The notes: generated from the sequence alone by a model not told the origin. A stretch of DNA of 58,057 nt from Flavobacterium psychrophilum (GCA_945874225.1 CAMCFT010000023.1:1-58057); one strand, 5' to 3'; shown: positions 32,661-42,185, counted from the stretch's first letter. Numbers and translations are program-made.

Positions 32661-34082
32661 ATGAATTACAAATCAGCCTTAAATAATAAAATATTCGAAG
32701 TCGTTTCACAAGCTTCTCAAGAACTTCACATCGAAAGTTATGTGATTGGTGGTTTCGTGAGGGATTTAATTCTTAAAAGAGATTTTAAAAAAGACATTGA
32801 TATCGTCGCTGTTGGCAGTGGAATTGAACTTGCTTTGAAAGTTTCGGAAATGCTTCCAAAAAAACCAAAAGTCCAGGTTTTTAAAAACTATGGAACGGCA
32901 ATGTTGCGATTTGGAGAAATCGACATTGAATTTGTGGGTGCCCGAAAAGAATCTTATCATTTTGAAAGTCGGAATCCTGTTGTAGAAAACGGAACATTGG
33001 AAGATGACCAAAACCGTCGTGATTTCACCATCAATGCTCTTGCTTTATCTTTAAATAAGGATAATTTCGGAGCTCTCTCTGACCCTTTCAATGGATTAGA
33101 GGATATGGAAAATAAAATCATCAGAACTCCACTAGATCCGGATATTACTTTTTCTGATGATCCTTTGCGAATGCTTAGAGCCATTAGATTTGCGAATCAA
33201 TTGGGTTTTGAAATTGAAGAAAACTCTTTGCAATCTATTACAAAAAATGCAGATCGAATCAACATAATTTCAGGTGAAAGAATTGTAGATGAATTGAATA
33301 AAATCCTTTCGACGGAGAAACCTTCGGTTGGATTTTTGTTGTTATATAAAACCGGTCTTTTAGACATCATTCTACCAGAATTAACAGCTTTAAACCAAGT
33401 AGAAGAAATAGAAGGACAAACTCATAAAAACAATTTTTATCACACGCTGGAAGTAGTCGATAATATTTGCCCGAAAACGGATGATGTTTGGCTGCGTTGG
33501 TCTGCTTTGTTGCACGACATTGGAAAAGCCCCAACGAAACGCTTTAACAAAAAACAAGGTTGGACATTTCACGGTCACGAATTCCTTGGCGGTAAAATGG
33601 CTAAGAAAATCTTCGAAAGATTGCGAATGCCGTTGAACCATAAAATGAAATTTGTACAAAAAATGGTGATGATGAGTTCACGCCCTATTGTGCTTTCGCA
33701 AGATTTGGTTACTGATTCTGCCGTGCGCCGTTTGGTTTTTGATGCTGGCGAAGATGTGGAAAGTTTAATGACTTTGTGCGAAGCCGACATCACAACTAAG
33801 AACCCCAATAAATTCAAGAAATATCACGAAAATTTTGAACTAGTTCGCAAGAAAATTGTGGAAGTGGAAGAACGTGATCACGTTCGGAATTTTCAGCCTC
33901 CTATTTCGGGTGAAGAGATTATGGCAATTTTTAATTTGCAACCTTCACGTGAAATCGGGATTCTAAAAGAAGCCGTGAAAGAAGCCATAATGGAAGGTGA
34001 AATTCCAAATGAATATCAGGCTGCTTATGACTTTGTATTAAAAAGAGGCGCTAAATTAGGGCTAAAGATTAACGCTTGTTGA
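32661..34082 (+). CDS. cca: CCA tRNA nucleotidyltransferase / HD domain protein
   Basis: 473 residues. Nucleotidyltransferase head with [17 protein letters not shown] and [14 protein letters not shown]-binding neck ([16 protein letters not shown]) and a C-terminal HD phosphohydrolase domain ([15 protein letters not shown]). Adds or repairs the 3' CCA of tRNA; matters here because the tRNA-Glu at 55507-55578 does not encode its CCA. Starts 3 bp after the inverted repeat element. Confidence 0.93.
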   Translation: MNYKSALNNKIFEVVSQASQELHIESYVIGGFVRDLILKRDFKKDIDIVAVGSGIELALKVSEMLPKKPKVQVFKNYGTAMLRFGEIDIEFVGARKESYHFESRNPVVENGTLEDDQNRRDFTINALALSLNKDNFGALSDPFNGLEDMENKIIRTPLDPDITFSDDPLRMLRAIRFANQLGFEIEENSLQSITKNADRINIISGERIVDELNKILSTEKPSVGFLLLYKTGLLDIILPELTALNQVEEIEGQTHKNNFYHTLEVVDNICPKTDDVWLRWSALLHDIGKAPTKRFNKKQGWTFHGHEFLGGKMAKKIFERLRMPLNHKMKFVQKMVMMSSRPIVLSQDLVTDSAVRRLVFDAGEDVESLMTLCEADITTKNPNKFKKYHENFELVRKKIVEVEERDHVRNFQPPISGEEIMAIFNLQPSREIGILKEAVKEAIMEGEIPNEYQAAYDFVLKRGAKLGLKINAC

Positions 34083-34106
34083 ATCTGAATTTAATTGTAT
34101 TTAAAA

Positions 34107-34114
34107 TACCTTTG
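34107..34114 (+). promoter_or_regulatory. ctaA promoter -7 box
   Basis: TACCTTTG, perfect TAnnTTTG, 20 bp before the chosen ATG at 34134. Confidence 0.6.
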
Positions 34115-34133
34115 TGAAAATCAATTTCAAAAA

Positions 34134-35156
34134 ATGATAAAAGAGAATAAATCAGTAATAATCTGGCTACTTTCAGGTTGTTTTTTAGTTTTTGTAATGG
34201 TTGTTGTCGGTGGAATCACCCGTTTGACCAATTCTGGACTTTCAATGACAGACTGGCATTTGGTAACAGATACTTTTCCTCCTTTGACTGAAGCAAAATG
34301 GCAAGAAACTTTTGAGCAATACAAGCAATTTCCCGAATATCAAAAAATCAATATTCACAACGATTTTACACTTTCAGATTATAAATTTATCTACTTCTGG
34401 GAATGGTTTCATAGATTTATTGGAAGAATTCTTGGATTTGTTTTCATCATTCCTTTTGTCTATTTTTTGATTAAGAAAAAAATTGACAAAAATACTTTGA
34501 ACAAATGCTACATTCTACTGGGAATGGGTGCTTTTCAAGGGTTTTTAGGTTGGTTTATGGTACGAAGTGGCTTGATTGACAATCCAGATGTGAGCCATTT
34601 TCGTTTGTCATTGCATTTGACTTTTGCATTTTTAACCTTTGCTTACACGCTTTGGGTAGCCTTAGATTTGATTTATCCAATTAGAAATACAGCCATTCTT
34701 CCACTCAGAAAAATTGCCGTTTTCGCCTTGATTTTTCTGTTGTTACAAATTATTTACGGTGGATTTGTTGCCGGTTTAAATGCCGGTTTAGTTCATAATC
34801 ACTGGCCATTGATGAGCGACGGACAATTGCTTCACGAAAGTGTGATTTTAGAAAAAGATACTTGGTTTCAAAGACTAACCGAAGGTAAAGGTGGCGTTCA
34901 GTTTGTACATAGAACACTAGCTTATGTAGTGGTTGGATTGATTTTATTTTTATTCTACAAAAGCAAGAAATATTCACTTACACAGCAACAAAAAAATGGA
35001 CTGAATGCACTTGTTGTTATTGTGTTTATACAATTTACATTAGGAGTTTTTACTTTGCTTTACAGCGTTCCTTTGTGGTTAGGATTAACACATCAAGTCG
35101 TAGCCTTCTTTTTATTGACTGCGATGACCTATAGTTTACATCGATTATCAAAATAA
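34134..35156 (+). CDS. ctaA: Haem A synthase (COX15/CtaA family)
   Basis: 340 residues from ATG 34134 (MIKENKSVIIWLL); upstream in-frame codons overlap the promoter. Eight predicted membrane segments with conserved His in EWFHRFIGR, FRLSLHLTFAF, VHRTLAY and THQVVAFF and GGITRLTNSGLSMTDW near the start. Oxidises haem O to haem A for an aa3-type oxidase, which is not in this window. Confidence 0.93.
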   Translation: MIKENKSVIIWLLSGCFLVFVMVVVGGITRLTNSGLSMTDWHLVTDTFPPLTEAKWQETFEQYKQFPEYQKINIHNDFTLSDYKFIYFWEWFHRFIGRILGFVFIIPFVYFLIKKKIDKNTLNKCYILLGMGAFQGFLGWFMVRSGLIDNPDVSHFRLSLHLTFAFLTFAYTLWVALDLIYPIRNTAILPLRKIAVFALIFLLLQIIYGGFVAGLNAGLVHNHWPLMSDGQLLHESVILEKDTWFQRLTEGKGGVQFVHRTLAYVVVGLILFLFYKSKKYSLTQQQKNGLNALVVIVFIQFTLGVFTLLYSVPLWLGLTHQVVAFFLLTAMTYSLHRLSK

Positions 35157-35246
35157 CAAACATAACATAACCCAAAGTTAAAACTGTGGGCAATTCAAAT
35201 AATACCAGACTATATTGTCGCATTTCACTTTGTTCCTTAACTTAAA

Positions 35247-36020
35247 ATGTCAAAACTTGCTGCTGAAGATAAATTCCTGGATTTGTCAGATTACGGAAGG
35301 TCGATTGGAAAACTGTTTGCCAATCAATTAAAAAATACCCAATTTACACCCATTCACGTTACGCTACTTTTTGGTGTTTCAGGCTTGATTGCTATCTATT
35401 GTATTTTGCAAAATCATTACTTTTTAGCCAGCTTTTTTATCATTTTAAAATCAATTATCGATGCTGCAGATGGAGAATTAGCGAGGATAAAAAACACCCC
35501 TTCTTACACTGGAAGATACCTCGATAGTGTGTTTGATATTGTCTTGAATTTTTTGTTTTTTATGACAATTTGTTACGTTTCAAAAACCTCTTTTTGGATG
35601 ACATTATTCGCTTTTTTTTGCATCCAATTACAAGGCACTTTATACAATTATTACTATGTGATTTTAAGAAATAAATCGGTTGGCGGAGATACAACGAGTA
35701 AAATTTTTGAGTACAAATCACCTAGAGCTTTACCGGGAGAAAACCAAAAATCAGTTGATATATTATTTAAAATATACACAATTGTTTATGGTGTTTTTGA
35801 CAAAATAATTCACACTTTGGACAGCAATGCTTATAAGGTAAAAACGTTTCCTAATTGGTTTATGACATTAGTTTCTATATACGGATTGGGTTTTCAATTG
35901 CTGATTATTGCCGTAATGCTTCCAATGAATTTGATAGAATACATCGTTCCTTTTTTTATTTATTATAGCTTGTTAATTTTCGCCATAATTGGCATAAGAA
36001 AGTGGCTTTTCAGAACTTAA
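35247..36020 (+). CDS. CDP-alcohol phosphatidyltransferase family protein
   Basis: 257 residues, about six membrane segments. DAADGELARIKNTPSYTG then RYLDSVFD fits the family motif D-x2-DG-x2-AR-x8-G-x3-D-x3-D, with all catalytic Asp present. Joins an alcohol headgroup to CDP-diacylglycerol or a related lipid; which alcohol is not evident. Lone gene between ctaA and the LytTR regulator. Confidence 0.9.
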   Translation: MSKLAAEDKFLDLSDYGRSIGKLFANQLKNTQFTPIHVTLLFGVSGLIAIYCILQNHYFLASFFIILKSIIDAADGELARIKNTPSYTGRYLDSVFDIVLNFLFFMTICYVSKTSFWMTLFAFFCIQLQGTLYNYYYVILRNKSVGGDTTSKIFEYKSPRALPGENQKSVDILFKIYTIVYGVFDKIIHTLDSNAYKVKTFPNWFMTLVSIYGLGFQLLIIAVMLPMNLIEYIVPFFIYYSLLIFAIIGIRKWLFRT

Positions 36021-36112
36021 ATCATCATAGAGATAATCTATATTGAATTCATAAGTAATTAAACACCAGTATTTTTAATAATGTTTATTTGCATTAGTAA
36101 TTTAATCTAAAA

Positions 36113-36871
36113 TTATCCAATCCAATTTTTAAATTCTTGAACTTTTTCTCTACTTACTATCACTTCATCCTCCTTATAAGTAGGCAAAATAACTTTTAAC
36201 CTTGAGTTAGAATACACCACAATTTCCTTGACAGACTTCAACGGAACAATAAACTTTCTGCTTATTCGGAAGAAATTTTTCGAATCTAATTCCTGTTCCA
36301 AAACTTCTAAAGTACTTTCAATTAAATAATTTCTATTGTCTAAAGTATGGATATAAGTTCCCTTATTTTCGCTAAAAAAACATTCAATTTCTTCAGTTGA
36401 AATCACTTTGAAATGCTGCCCAATTTTGACAGTAAACCTAGTTTTGAAATTCTTCTCGAATGGATTTTGGAACATTTTTTTTATTTGTTCAAAATCCAAT
36501 TGCAAGCTGTTTTCTTGTTTTGGCAAACGGGTTTTAAATTTTAAAATTGCCACTGCTAAATCATCTTCATCAATCGGTTTTAGAAGGTAATCAATAGAGT
36601 TTAATTTGAAAGCTTTTAGCGCATATTCATCATAAGCTGTTGTGAAAATTACAGCACTTTTAATGTCAATTTTTTCGAATATTTCAAACGACAAACCATC
36701 GGACAATTGAATGTCTAAAAAGATTAAATCCGGATGTTCGTTTTTAGAAAACCATTCGATGGATTCCTCTACAGAATGAAGCATCACTCCTACTTTAATG
36801 TTTAGCTTTTCGAGTTTGCGCTGGAGCAATCTTGCGGCTGGCTTTTCGTCTTCGATTATTATTGTCGTCAT
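36113..36871 (-). CDS. LytTR family response regulator
   Basis: 252 residues: receiver domain (IIIEDE, phospho-acceptor Asp in LIFLDIQLSDG, TTAYDEYALKAF, LLKPID) and C-terminal LytTR DNA-binding domain (about 145-250). Downstream partner of the LytS-type kinase at 37620-38957. The spacer to the next gene (36872-36945) carries a GCCACAAAGGCGCTAAGTC segment of repeat-like look. Confidence 0.93.
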   Translation of the reverse strand: MTTIIIEDEKPAARLLQRKLEKLNIKVGVMLHSVEESIEWFSKNEHPDLIFLDIQLSDGLSFEIFEKIDIKSAVIFTTAYDEYALKAFKLNSIDYLLKPIDEDDLAVAILKFKTRLPKQENSLQLDFEQIKKMFQNPFEKNFKTRFTVKIGQHFKVISTEEIECFFSENKGTYIHTLDNRNYLIESTLEVLEQELDSKNFFRISRKFIVPLKSVKEIVVYSNSRLKVILPTYKEDEVIVSREKVQEFKNWIG

Positions 36872-36945
36872 ATTTTATTTTGCCACAAAGGCGCTAAGTC
36901 ACAAAGTTTTTTATTTTTCGCGGGAGTCACTTATTACCAACTTCA

Positions 36946-37296
36946 TCACTCCCATTTTTCACTTTTCTCCTTTTCCATAAACTCCTGGATTTTTCTTTCT
37001 TCCCAATTTTGTCCAAAAAATATATTTCTTCCAAATACTGATAATCCGTGAGCTAATAGACCAATTCCCCAAAATAGAGCTGTTGAAAAAGTTTGCCAGC
37101 TCCAAGATATAGTATCTTCATTTGAATTTCCGTAATAGTTACTAGAAATTATAATTGCATTTACAAAAATATAAACTATTAAATGAACATAAAATCCTTT
37201 AATTCTTTTTACTTGTTTTAAGGCTAACTCGTATCGCTTATCTCGATTCAAACTTTCAGATTGGTAATCGTCATACATTCTGCTTGATGGTTCCAT
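36946..37296 (-). CDS. 2TM domain protein
   Basis: 116 residues: KQVKRIKGFYVHLIVYIFVNAIII, a second membrane helix (SWQTFSTALFWGIGLLAHGLSVFG) and a C-terminal WEERKIQEFMEKE helix, the pattern of the Bacteroidota 2TM family. Function unknown; this family travels with LytS/LytTR systems. Third of three 2TM domains encoded in a row. Confidence 0.88.
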   Translation of the reverse strand: MEPSSRMYDDYQSESLNRDKRYELALKQVKRIKGFYVHLIVYIFVNAIIISSNYYGNSNEDTISWSWQTFSTALFWGIGLLAHGLSVFGRNIFFGQNWEERKIQEFMEKEKSEKWE

Positions 37297-37308
37297 TTTG
37301 ATTTGATT

Positions 37309-37617
37309 TTATTGTTTCCAAGTATTTTTGGATTGTTCTTCTTTTTCCATAAATTCTTTTATTTTCTTTTGTTCCCATTCTTTGTCAAAAAATGGTAAAT
37401 AATTAAAGACTTTCATTCCGTGTATTGCAACTCCAATTCCCCATCCTAACAATGGCCAGAAAAACCAAAAATGATTAGGTGAAGTTACTAAATTAAGAAC
37501 CAGAAGGCCAATGTTTACAAATACATAAGCTGTTAGGTTACCATAAAACCCCTTGATTTCTTCTACTCTTTTTTGCGCTTTATAATAGCGGTCCTCTTCT
37601 GTAAATTGATTTTCCAT
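37309..37617 (-). CDS. 2TM domain protein
   Basis: 102 residues from ATG 37617, which is 2 bp after the kinase stop; the longer frame would overlap the kinase. AQKRVEEIKGFYGNLTAYVFVN, a second helix (FWPLLGWGIGVAIHGMKVF) and WEQKKIKEFMEKEE. Closely similar to the C-terminal domain of the kinase upstream, so it probably arose by duplication. Confidence 0.88.
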   Translation of the reverse strand: MENQFTEEDRYYKAQKRVEEIKGFYGNLTAYVFVNIGLLVLNLVTSPNHFWFFWPLLGWGIGVAIHGMKVFNYLPFFDKEWEQKKIKEFMEKEEQSKNTWKQ

Positions 37618-37619
37618 AA

Positions 37620-38957
37620 TTATTTCCAAGTTTGTTTTATATCTTCTTTGTTCATTATTTCTTGTATTTTTCTCTGTTCCCAATTGGCTCCATAGCCAAA
37701 AGTTTGAAAAGCGTGCATCGTCAACCCGAATCCCCATCCCGCAGCTGAGAACCAAAACCATTGAAATTCTGGCATATAATTTAAGTTAATAAAAATCAAA
37801 ACTGGGATCACACAACAATAGGAAATTAAATTTCCATAAAAGCCTTTAAGCTGCTCGACACGTTTTTTTGCTCTATAATAAGCGGTGTTTTCATTATAAT
37901 TTGTAGCTGTGTCCATAACTATAATTTGTTTGGTTAAAACTGGTATTTTTACTGTAAATGTTTGTTCGTTTTGTTCAATCAACACTTTCCTATTAGTAAT
38001 AATTCCATAGCGATTGATGATGTTTTGCAAACCAACTCCTTTACGTTCCTGCAAAACTTCTTTCTTTTGATAATCATTTTGGATGGCTAAATAATCTCCC
38101 TCTACATAAATCCGAATATGCAAGGGCCTTTGTTCGCTAACCACATTGTGCTTTACAGTATTTTCTAGTAAAAGTTGCAATGAAAGTGGGACTACTTTGG
38201 CTTCAGGATTAAGAATTGTTGTTGGTAATTCATAAAATAGGCTGTTTTCAAAACGCATTTTCAACAGATCCATATAAGTTTTGGCGAAAGACAATTCTTC
38301 TTCCAGAGAAACCAGCTCCTTGTCTTTTTGTTCCAACACGTAACGATAAATTTTGGACAAGGAAGTCGTGAATCGCTGTGCATTATCAGGATTTTCTTCT
38401 ATCAAAGAACTCAAAACATTCAAACTATTGAATAGGAAATGGGGATCAATTTGGTTTTTTAAACTTTCAAACTTTGCCGAAGCCGTTCCTGCAATTATTT
38501 TTTGTTCTTTGACCCTGTTTTCTTGTAAAGATTTATAAAAATACAATGCATGAATTCCCAACAAAACAACAAATGAAACTATTGACGGAACAATATAATT
38601 CGCAGGTTTTTCATATTCTAAAAATTCACTTAAAGGGTGTTTTTCGATTATTACATCTTCAAAAATTCTCAATAAAAATATTATAAACAAGGAAAGTATA
38701 AACGAACTTAAAAAACCAATAATTAATCTTTTTACAGCATATCGATTGTTTTTGTATATTGAATCCAAGAACATAAAAAGTACGGCATTTGCATAATACA
38801 AAAACATCCCGTAAAGCATTGTATATAAGAAATTTATCTTTAAATGATTGTCAAACGATACAATCCCACCATTTAAAACAGGAATTATTGTTAAAACAAA
38901 GAATATCATAATAGAAATAAATAAAGCTCTTGGAAATTCTTTAATTAGTTTATTCAT
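37620..38957 (-). CDS. LytS-type sensor histidine kinase fused to a 2TM domain
   Basis: 445 residues. Four N-terminal membrane segments, a His_kinase domain (QIDPHFLFNSLNVLSSLIEE, phospho-acceptor His) and an ATPase domain (LLLENTVKHN, GVGLQNIINRYG). From Met348 the protein reads exactly like a complete small 2TM protein (RAKKRVEQLKGFYGNLISY ... WEQRKIQEIMNKE). The join looks like loss of a kinase stop codon and keeps the former start Met, from which a separate 2TM protein might still be made. Confidence 0.9.
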   Translation of the reverse strand: MNKLIKEFPRALFISIMIFFVLTIIPVLNGGIVSFDNHLKINFLYTMLYGMFLYYANAVLFMFLDSIYKNNRYAVKRLIIGFLSSFILSLFIIFLLRIFEDVIIEKHPLSEFLEYEKPANYIVPSIVSFVVLLGIHALYFYKSLQENRVKEQKIIAGTASAKFESLKNQIDPHFLFNSLNVLSSLIEENPDNAQRFTTSLSKIYRYVLEQKDKELVSLEEELSFAKTYMDLLKMRFENSLFYELPTTILNPEAKVVPLSLQLLLENTVKHNVVSEQRPLHIRIYVEGDYLAIQNDYQKKEVLQERKGVGLQNIINRYGIITNRKVLIEQNEQTFTVKIPVLTKQIIVMDTATNYNENTAYYRAKKRVEQLKGFYGNLISYCCVIPVLIFINLNYMPEFQWFWFSAAGWGFGLTMHAFQTFGYGANWEQRKIQEIMNKEDIKQTWK

Positions 38958-39004
38958 TTTGGATAATTATTAAATATTGAAAAATCAATATTGGTTTTAG
39001 AAAA

Positions 39005-39625
39005 TCACTTACAATTTTTTTGTGCTTCCAATGCTCTTTCTAATCCCCATTTTGGAGAAAAAGGAGTTTCAGGTTTAAAAGTAGCAAAAAGTCCGATAGC
39101 TTTTTCAATTTGCATACACATTGGCTTGGTATCTTTACCCCAAAATTTTGCACCACCAATTTCAAATTCTGCTTTTTCAAAAACAACTCTAGGATTTTCA
39201 GGAGCAATAGCTTGTGCTTTGCCATACAATTCCATAACTGTTCCTGATAATTTTGGTCCGTTAGTCATTGGATCAAAAGCAATCCAGGCAGTATTAATCA
39301 TTGCCTGAACAACTAAAAGCTCTGCGTTATTTGGATTTTTTATCAATTCAATATCTAAGGCATTTTGCGCTTTGGTCAACAATAAGTCAATTTGTTCCTT
39401 ATCCTTTGTCCCAAAGGCTGATGTTGTGTTTACCAAAGCAACGTAATAATTTGGCAACCACGATGTTTGTTCTGCAGCTGCAATTCTTTCAAACATAGCT
39501 GATGCTTCGGTATTTTTTCCTTCGCCCCAAAGCTGGAACGCTTTTCCCATTCCTTGTTCAAATTGTCCCTGAGCTGATACTAAACTTGTAATGAATAATA
39601 CAATTGCAATGATAATTTTTGCCAT
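39005..39625 (-). CDS. Exported TPR-like hypothetical protein
   Basis: 206 residues with a signal peptide (MAKIIIAIVLFITSLVSAQG). The mature part has repeated helical segments (GKAFQLWGEGKNTEASAMFERIAA; PNNAELLVVQAMIN; KAQAIAPENPRVVFEKAEFEI) of TPR type. Probably periplasmic. Own promoter at 39662-39669. Sits just upstream of the LytS kinase gene on the same strand and may be in its operon. Confidence 0.8.
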   Translation of the reverse strand: MAKIIIAIVLFITSLVSAQGQFEQGMGKAFQLWGEGKNTEASAMFERIAAAEQTSWLPNYYVALVNTTSAFGTKDKEQIDLLLTKAQNALDIELIKNPNNAELLVVQAMINTAWIAFDPMTNGPKLSGTVMELYGKAQAIAPENPRVVFEKAEFEIGGAKFWGKDTKPMCMQIEKAIGLFATFKPETPFSPKWGLERALEAQKNCK

Positions 39626-39661
39626 AATTTCTAGTTTCTAATTGGTTAATTAATTCTTGAA

Positions 39662-39669
39662 CAAATTTA
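39662..39669 (-). promoter_or_regulatory. Promoter -7 box of the TPR-like gene
   Basis: On the minus strand TAAATTTG, perfect TAnnTTTG, about 37 bp before the ATG at 39625. Confidence 0.55.
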
Positions 39670-39799
39670 TGTTGATTGTTATTGTTTTGAAATTTATACT
39701 TACCCAACTGTAGAATTTTGGGAATGAATTGTAATCTCGGTAGTTTTCTTTTATATTTACGACAAACAACTGCTTTTATAAAAACCCAAAAAGAAAAAA

Positions 39800-40336
39800 A
39801 TGATTGACGGCGAACCTTATCCATTAGGCGATGAAAATCTTAAAAAAGATCGACGCAAAGCTAAAAACTTACTCCATAGGTTGAATATAACTGAATTTAG
39901 AATGACTAAAAATGCGAAATTAATTTTAGCCGAATTAATTCCGAATGCTGGAACGAATTTATACATCGAGCCTCCATTTTTTTGTGATTATGGTTATAAT
40001 ATTTCGTGTGGCGAAAATGTTTATTTTAATGTAAACTGTGTAGTTTTAGACGAAAACAAAGTAAAAATTGGGTCGAATGTGTTTTTTGGACCTGGCGTTC
40101 AACTATACACCGCTTCACATCCTCTTGATTCAATAACTCGTCGCACTCATAAAATTTCGAAACCTGTAACAATTGGAGACGATTGTTGGATTGGTGGCAA
40201 CTCAATCATACTTCCTGGAATAACCATAGGGAATGGATGTGTGATTGGAGCTGGTTCCGTGGTTACAAAAGACATTCCTGATAATTCCTTAGCTGTTGGA
40301 AATCCGGCAAGAGTGATTCGAAAACTGAATCAATAA
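39800..40336 (+). CDS. Sugar O-acetyltransferase (Maa/LacA/NodL family)
   Basis: 178 residues. N-terminal Mac domain (DGEPYPLGDENLKKDRRKAKNLLHRLN) and a left-handed beta helix with TASHPLD (catalytic His), GDDCWIGGNSIILPG and GAGSVVTKDIP. Acetylates a sugar hydroxyl from acetyl-CoA; the substrate is not predictable. Confidence 0.92.
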   Translation: MIDGEPYPLGDENLKKDRRKAKNLLHRLNITEFRMTKNAKLILAELIPNAGTNLYIEPPFFCDYGYNISCGENVYFNVNCVVLDENKVKIGSNVFFGPGVQLYTASHPLDSITRRTHKISKPVTIGDDCWIGGNSIILPGITIGNGCVIGAGSVVTKDIPDNSLAVGNPARVIRKLNQ

Positions 40337-40362
40337 TTTCAATAACAAAAAATCTTTTCAAC

Positions 40363-40395
40363 AAATCTGAAATCTAAAATCTAAAATCTAAAATT
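40363..40395. repeat. Heptanucleotide tandem array (AAATCTA, about 4.5 copies)
   Basis: AAATCTG, then three AAATCTA and AAATT. Same 7-bp period as the array at 5981-6026 but different sequence. Confidence 0.85.
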
Positions 40396-40401
40396 ATATT
40401 T

Positions 40402-40409
40402 TACCTTTG
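40402..40409 (+). promoter_or_regulatory. Promoter -7 box of the ORF-3-like gene
   Basis: TACCTTTG, perfect TAnnTTTG, 23 bp before the ATG and just after the heptanucleotide array. Confidence 0.55.
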
Positions 40410-40431
40410 ACTTTTCAATAAAAACAAAATT

Positions 40432-40971
40432 ATGGTTTATAAATTTAGAGTAATTCTCGATACCGAAGAAGACATATTCAGAGATATTGCGATACTTGCC
40501 GACGATACTTTAGAAGATTTTCACAATGCCATTTTCAACTCTTTTGGATTTGACGGAATGGAAGTTGCTTCTTTTTACACTTGTGATGACACTTGGAATC
40601 AGGAAGACGAAATCCCTATGTTTGATGCTGGTGATGTTCCAGGTGAACAAAAAACAATGAGCGATTATTTGCTTTCGGACATTTTAGATACAGAAAACAC
40701 TAAAATAATTTATGTTTACGATTTTATCAATATGTGGACTTTTCTGGTAGAATTAGCCGCTGTTGAAGAAATTTCTACTGGAAATACCTATCCTGAAACT
40801 ATTTTCTCTGTAGGGGAAATGCCTGCCGAAGCGATGGAAAAACATTTTATTGCGGATGAGGAAGAGGAAAATTATAACGAATTTGAAGATGACCTTGACG
40901 AGGAAGATCTTGATATGTTTGAAGGAGACGATAGCTTTGAGGACTATGGTTTTGAAGAAAATTGGAATTAA
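40432..40971 (+). CDS. Plasmid pRiA4b ORF-3 / IS1096 passenger-like protein
   Basis: 179 residues. FRVILDTEEDIFRDIAI, LEDFHNAIFNSFGFDG, a SDYLL segment and IYVYDFINMWTFLVEL form the pRiA4b ORF-3-like fold (often labelled TnpR-like passenger). The last ~40 residues are almost all acidic (DDLDEEDLDMFEGDDSFED). The label comes from plasmid and IS passengers but the gene here looks chromosomal and resident. Function unknown. Confidence 0.82.
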   Translation: MVYKFRVILDTEEDIFRDIAILADDTLEDFHNAIFNSFGFDGMEVASFYTCDDTWNQEDEIPMFDAGDVPGEQKTMSDYLLSDILDTENTKIIYVYDFINMWTFLVELAAVEEISTGNTYPETIFSVGEMPAEAMEKHFIADEEEENYNEFEDDLDEEDLDMFEGDDSFEDYGFEENWN

Positions 40972-40972
40972 T

Positions 40973-41110
40973 CCTCTCCCCGGCCCTCTCCAAAGGAGAG
41001 GGAGGTAAAACTGGATCAACAAACATTTCTTTCGCCAAAAAAATTACAAAAATATAAACTAACAAAATCACTTCTCGTCTCCCTCTCCTTTGGAGAGGGT
41101 TGGGGAGAGG
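40973..41110. repeat. Inverted pair of 32-bp palindromic repeats
   Basis: 40973-41004 and 41079-41110 are inverted copies (30 of 32 bases match). Each contains its own palindrome around CTCTCC-AAAGG-AG. The pair spans the gap between two genes, starting 2 bp after one stop and ending 16 bp before the next ATG. Layout is like a REP doublet (BIME/REPIN). Confidence 0.85.
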
Positions 41111-41126
41111 AAAACCCTTTTAAAAA

Positions 41127-42185
41127 ATGATCAACTTATTTAATACACATATTGAAACTTTATCAATTCACAGAGTTGGAAACAAAAGCCGCAACGAAGC
41201 CATTTTCTTATCAGAACAATCCATTAATTTAAACGACGAAATTGTGCCTTTAATGAAAGAATATTTCTTTAAACCTTTTAGAGATAAAGAAGAAAACTAC
41301 TTTCAATTTGCTCACGAAGTTGATTTAGAATACAATGATATGTTCAAATTAGCAACTGAAATATTCGAAAATCCGAGTAGTTTACACGAAGTTTCCAAGA
41401 AAATCACAACTCATTTATTTGAGCAATCAAACCATCCACACATCAAAAACGGAGAAGTTTATGTGGCACATTTGACCAATGTAAATATCGACAACAATGT
41501 TGTGGATGCCATTGGGATTTTTAAAAGTGAGTTACAATCCGATTTTTTACAGTTTGAAGAAAAAGACACTAATCTGGAAATGATTTTGCAACACGGCATC
41601 AACCTCAGCAAACTCGACAAAGGCTGCTTGATTTTTAATTATAAAAAAGAAGAAGGTTATAAAATCCTTACTGTTGACAGCAATCGTTATGATGCACGCT
41701 ATTGGTTAGAACATTTCCTTTCGGTTGATGCTTTTGAAGACGAAAATTTTATTACCAAAAAATACTTGAAATTCTGCCAAGGATTTGCCAAAGATGTTGT
41801 TTTTCCAGCCGAAGACAAAAAAGAAGAAGTAATGTTTATGAATCGTTCTGTAAATTATTTTGCCAAAAATGACCAGTTTGAAGAAAGTAATTTCTTAAGT
41901 GAAGTTTTGGACAATCCTGATTTACTTCCTGAGTTTAAAAGCTACAAAGTTGATAAAGGAGAAAAGTACAGTATTGAAGATGTAACTTCATTTCCAATTG
42001 CCAATGCAGCCGTTTCTGATGCAAGAAAATCCATCAAAAACATAATCAGCCTTGACACGAATATTCAAATAAAAATGGATTTTATCAACCCGGAAAGTGC
42101 CGAAAAATATGTAGAAAAAGGTTGGGACGAAGAAAAACAAATGTATTATTACTTAGTATATTTCAATAAAGAAGTGAAAAACTGA
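41127..42185 (+). CDS. Nucleoid-associated protein (NdpA/YejK family)
   Basis: 352 residues, typical length. LSIHRVGNKSRNEAIFLSEQ at the start, LFEQSNHPHIKNGEVYVAHL and an ALGIFKSE-like DAIGIFKSEL segment are family hallmarks. YejK binds DNA broadly in E. coli; role in Bacteroidota unproven. Followed by a terminator. Confidence 0.87.
   Translation: MINLFNTHIETLSIHRVGNKSRNEAIFLSEQSINLNDEIVPLMKEYFFKPFRDKEENYFQFAHEVDLEYNDMFKLATEIFENPSSLHEVSKKITTHLFEQSNHPHIKNGEVYVAHLTNVNIDNNVVDAIGIFKSELQSDFLQFEEKDTNLEMILQHGINLSKLDKGCLIFNYKKEEGYKILTVDSNRYDARYWLEHFLSVDAFEDENFITKKYLKFCQGFAKDVVFPAEDKKEEVMFMNRSVNYFAKNDQFEESNFLSEVLDNPDLLPEFKSYKVDKGEKYSIEDVTSFPIANAAVSDARKSIKNIISLDTNIQIKMDFINPESAEKYVEKGWDEEKQMYYYLVYFNKEVKN

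Noticed and set aside
40432..40971. Insertion sequence or plasmid remnant
   Set aside because: The family name mentions IS1096 and pRiA4b, but there is no transposase, terminal repeat or break in neighbouring genes.
40973..41110. Simple transcription terminator
   Set aside because: The two palindromes are inverted copies 74 bp apart with no T-run after the stems, which fits a repeat doublet better.
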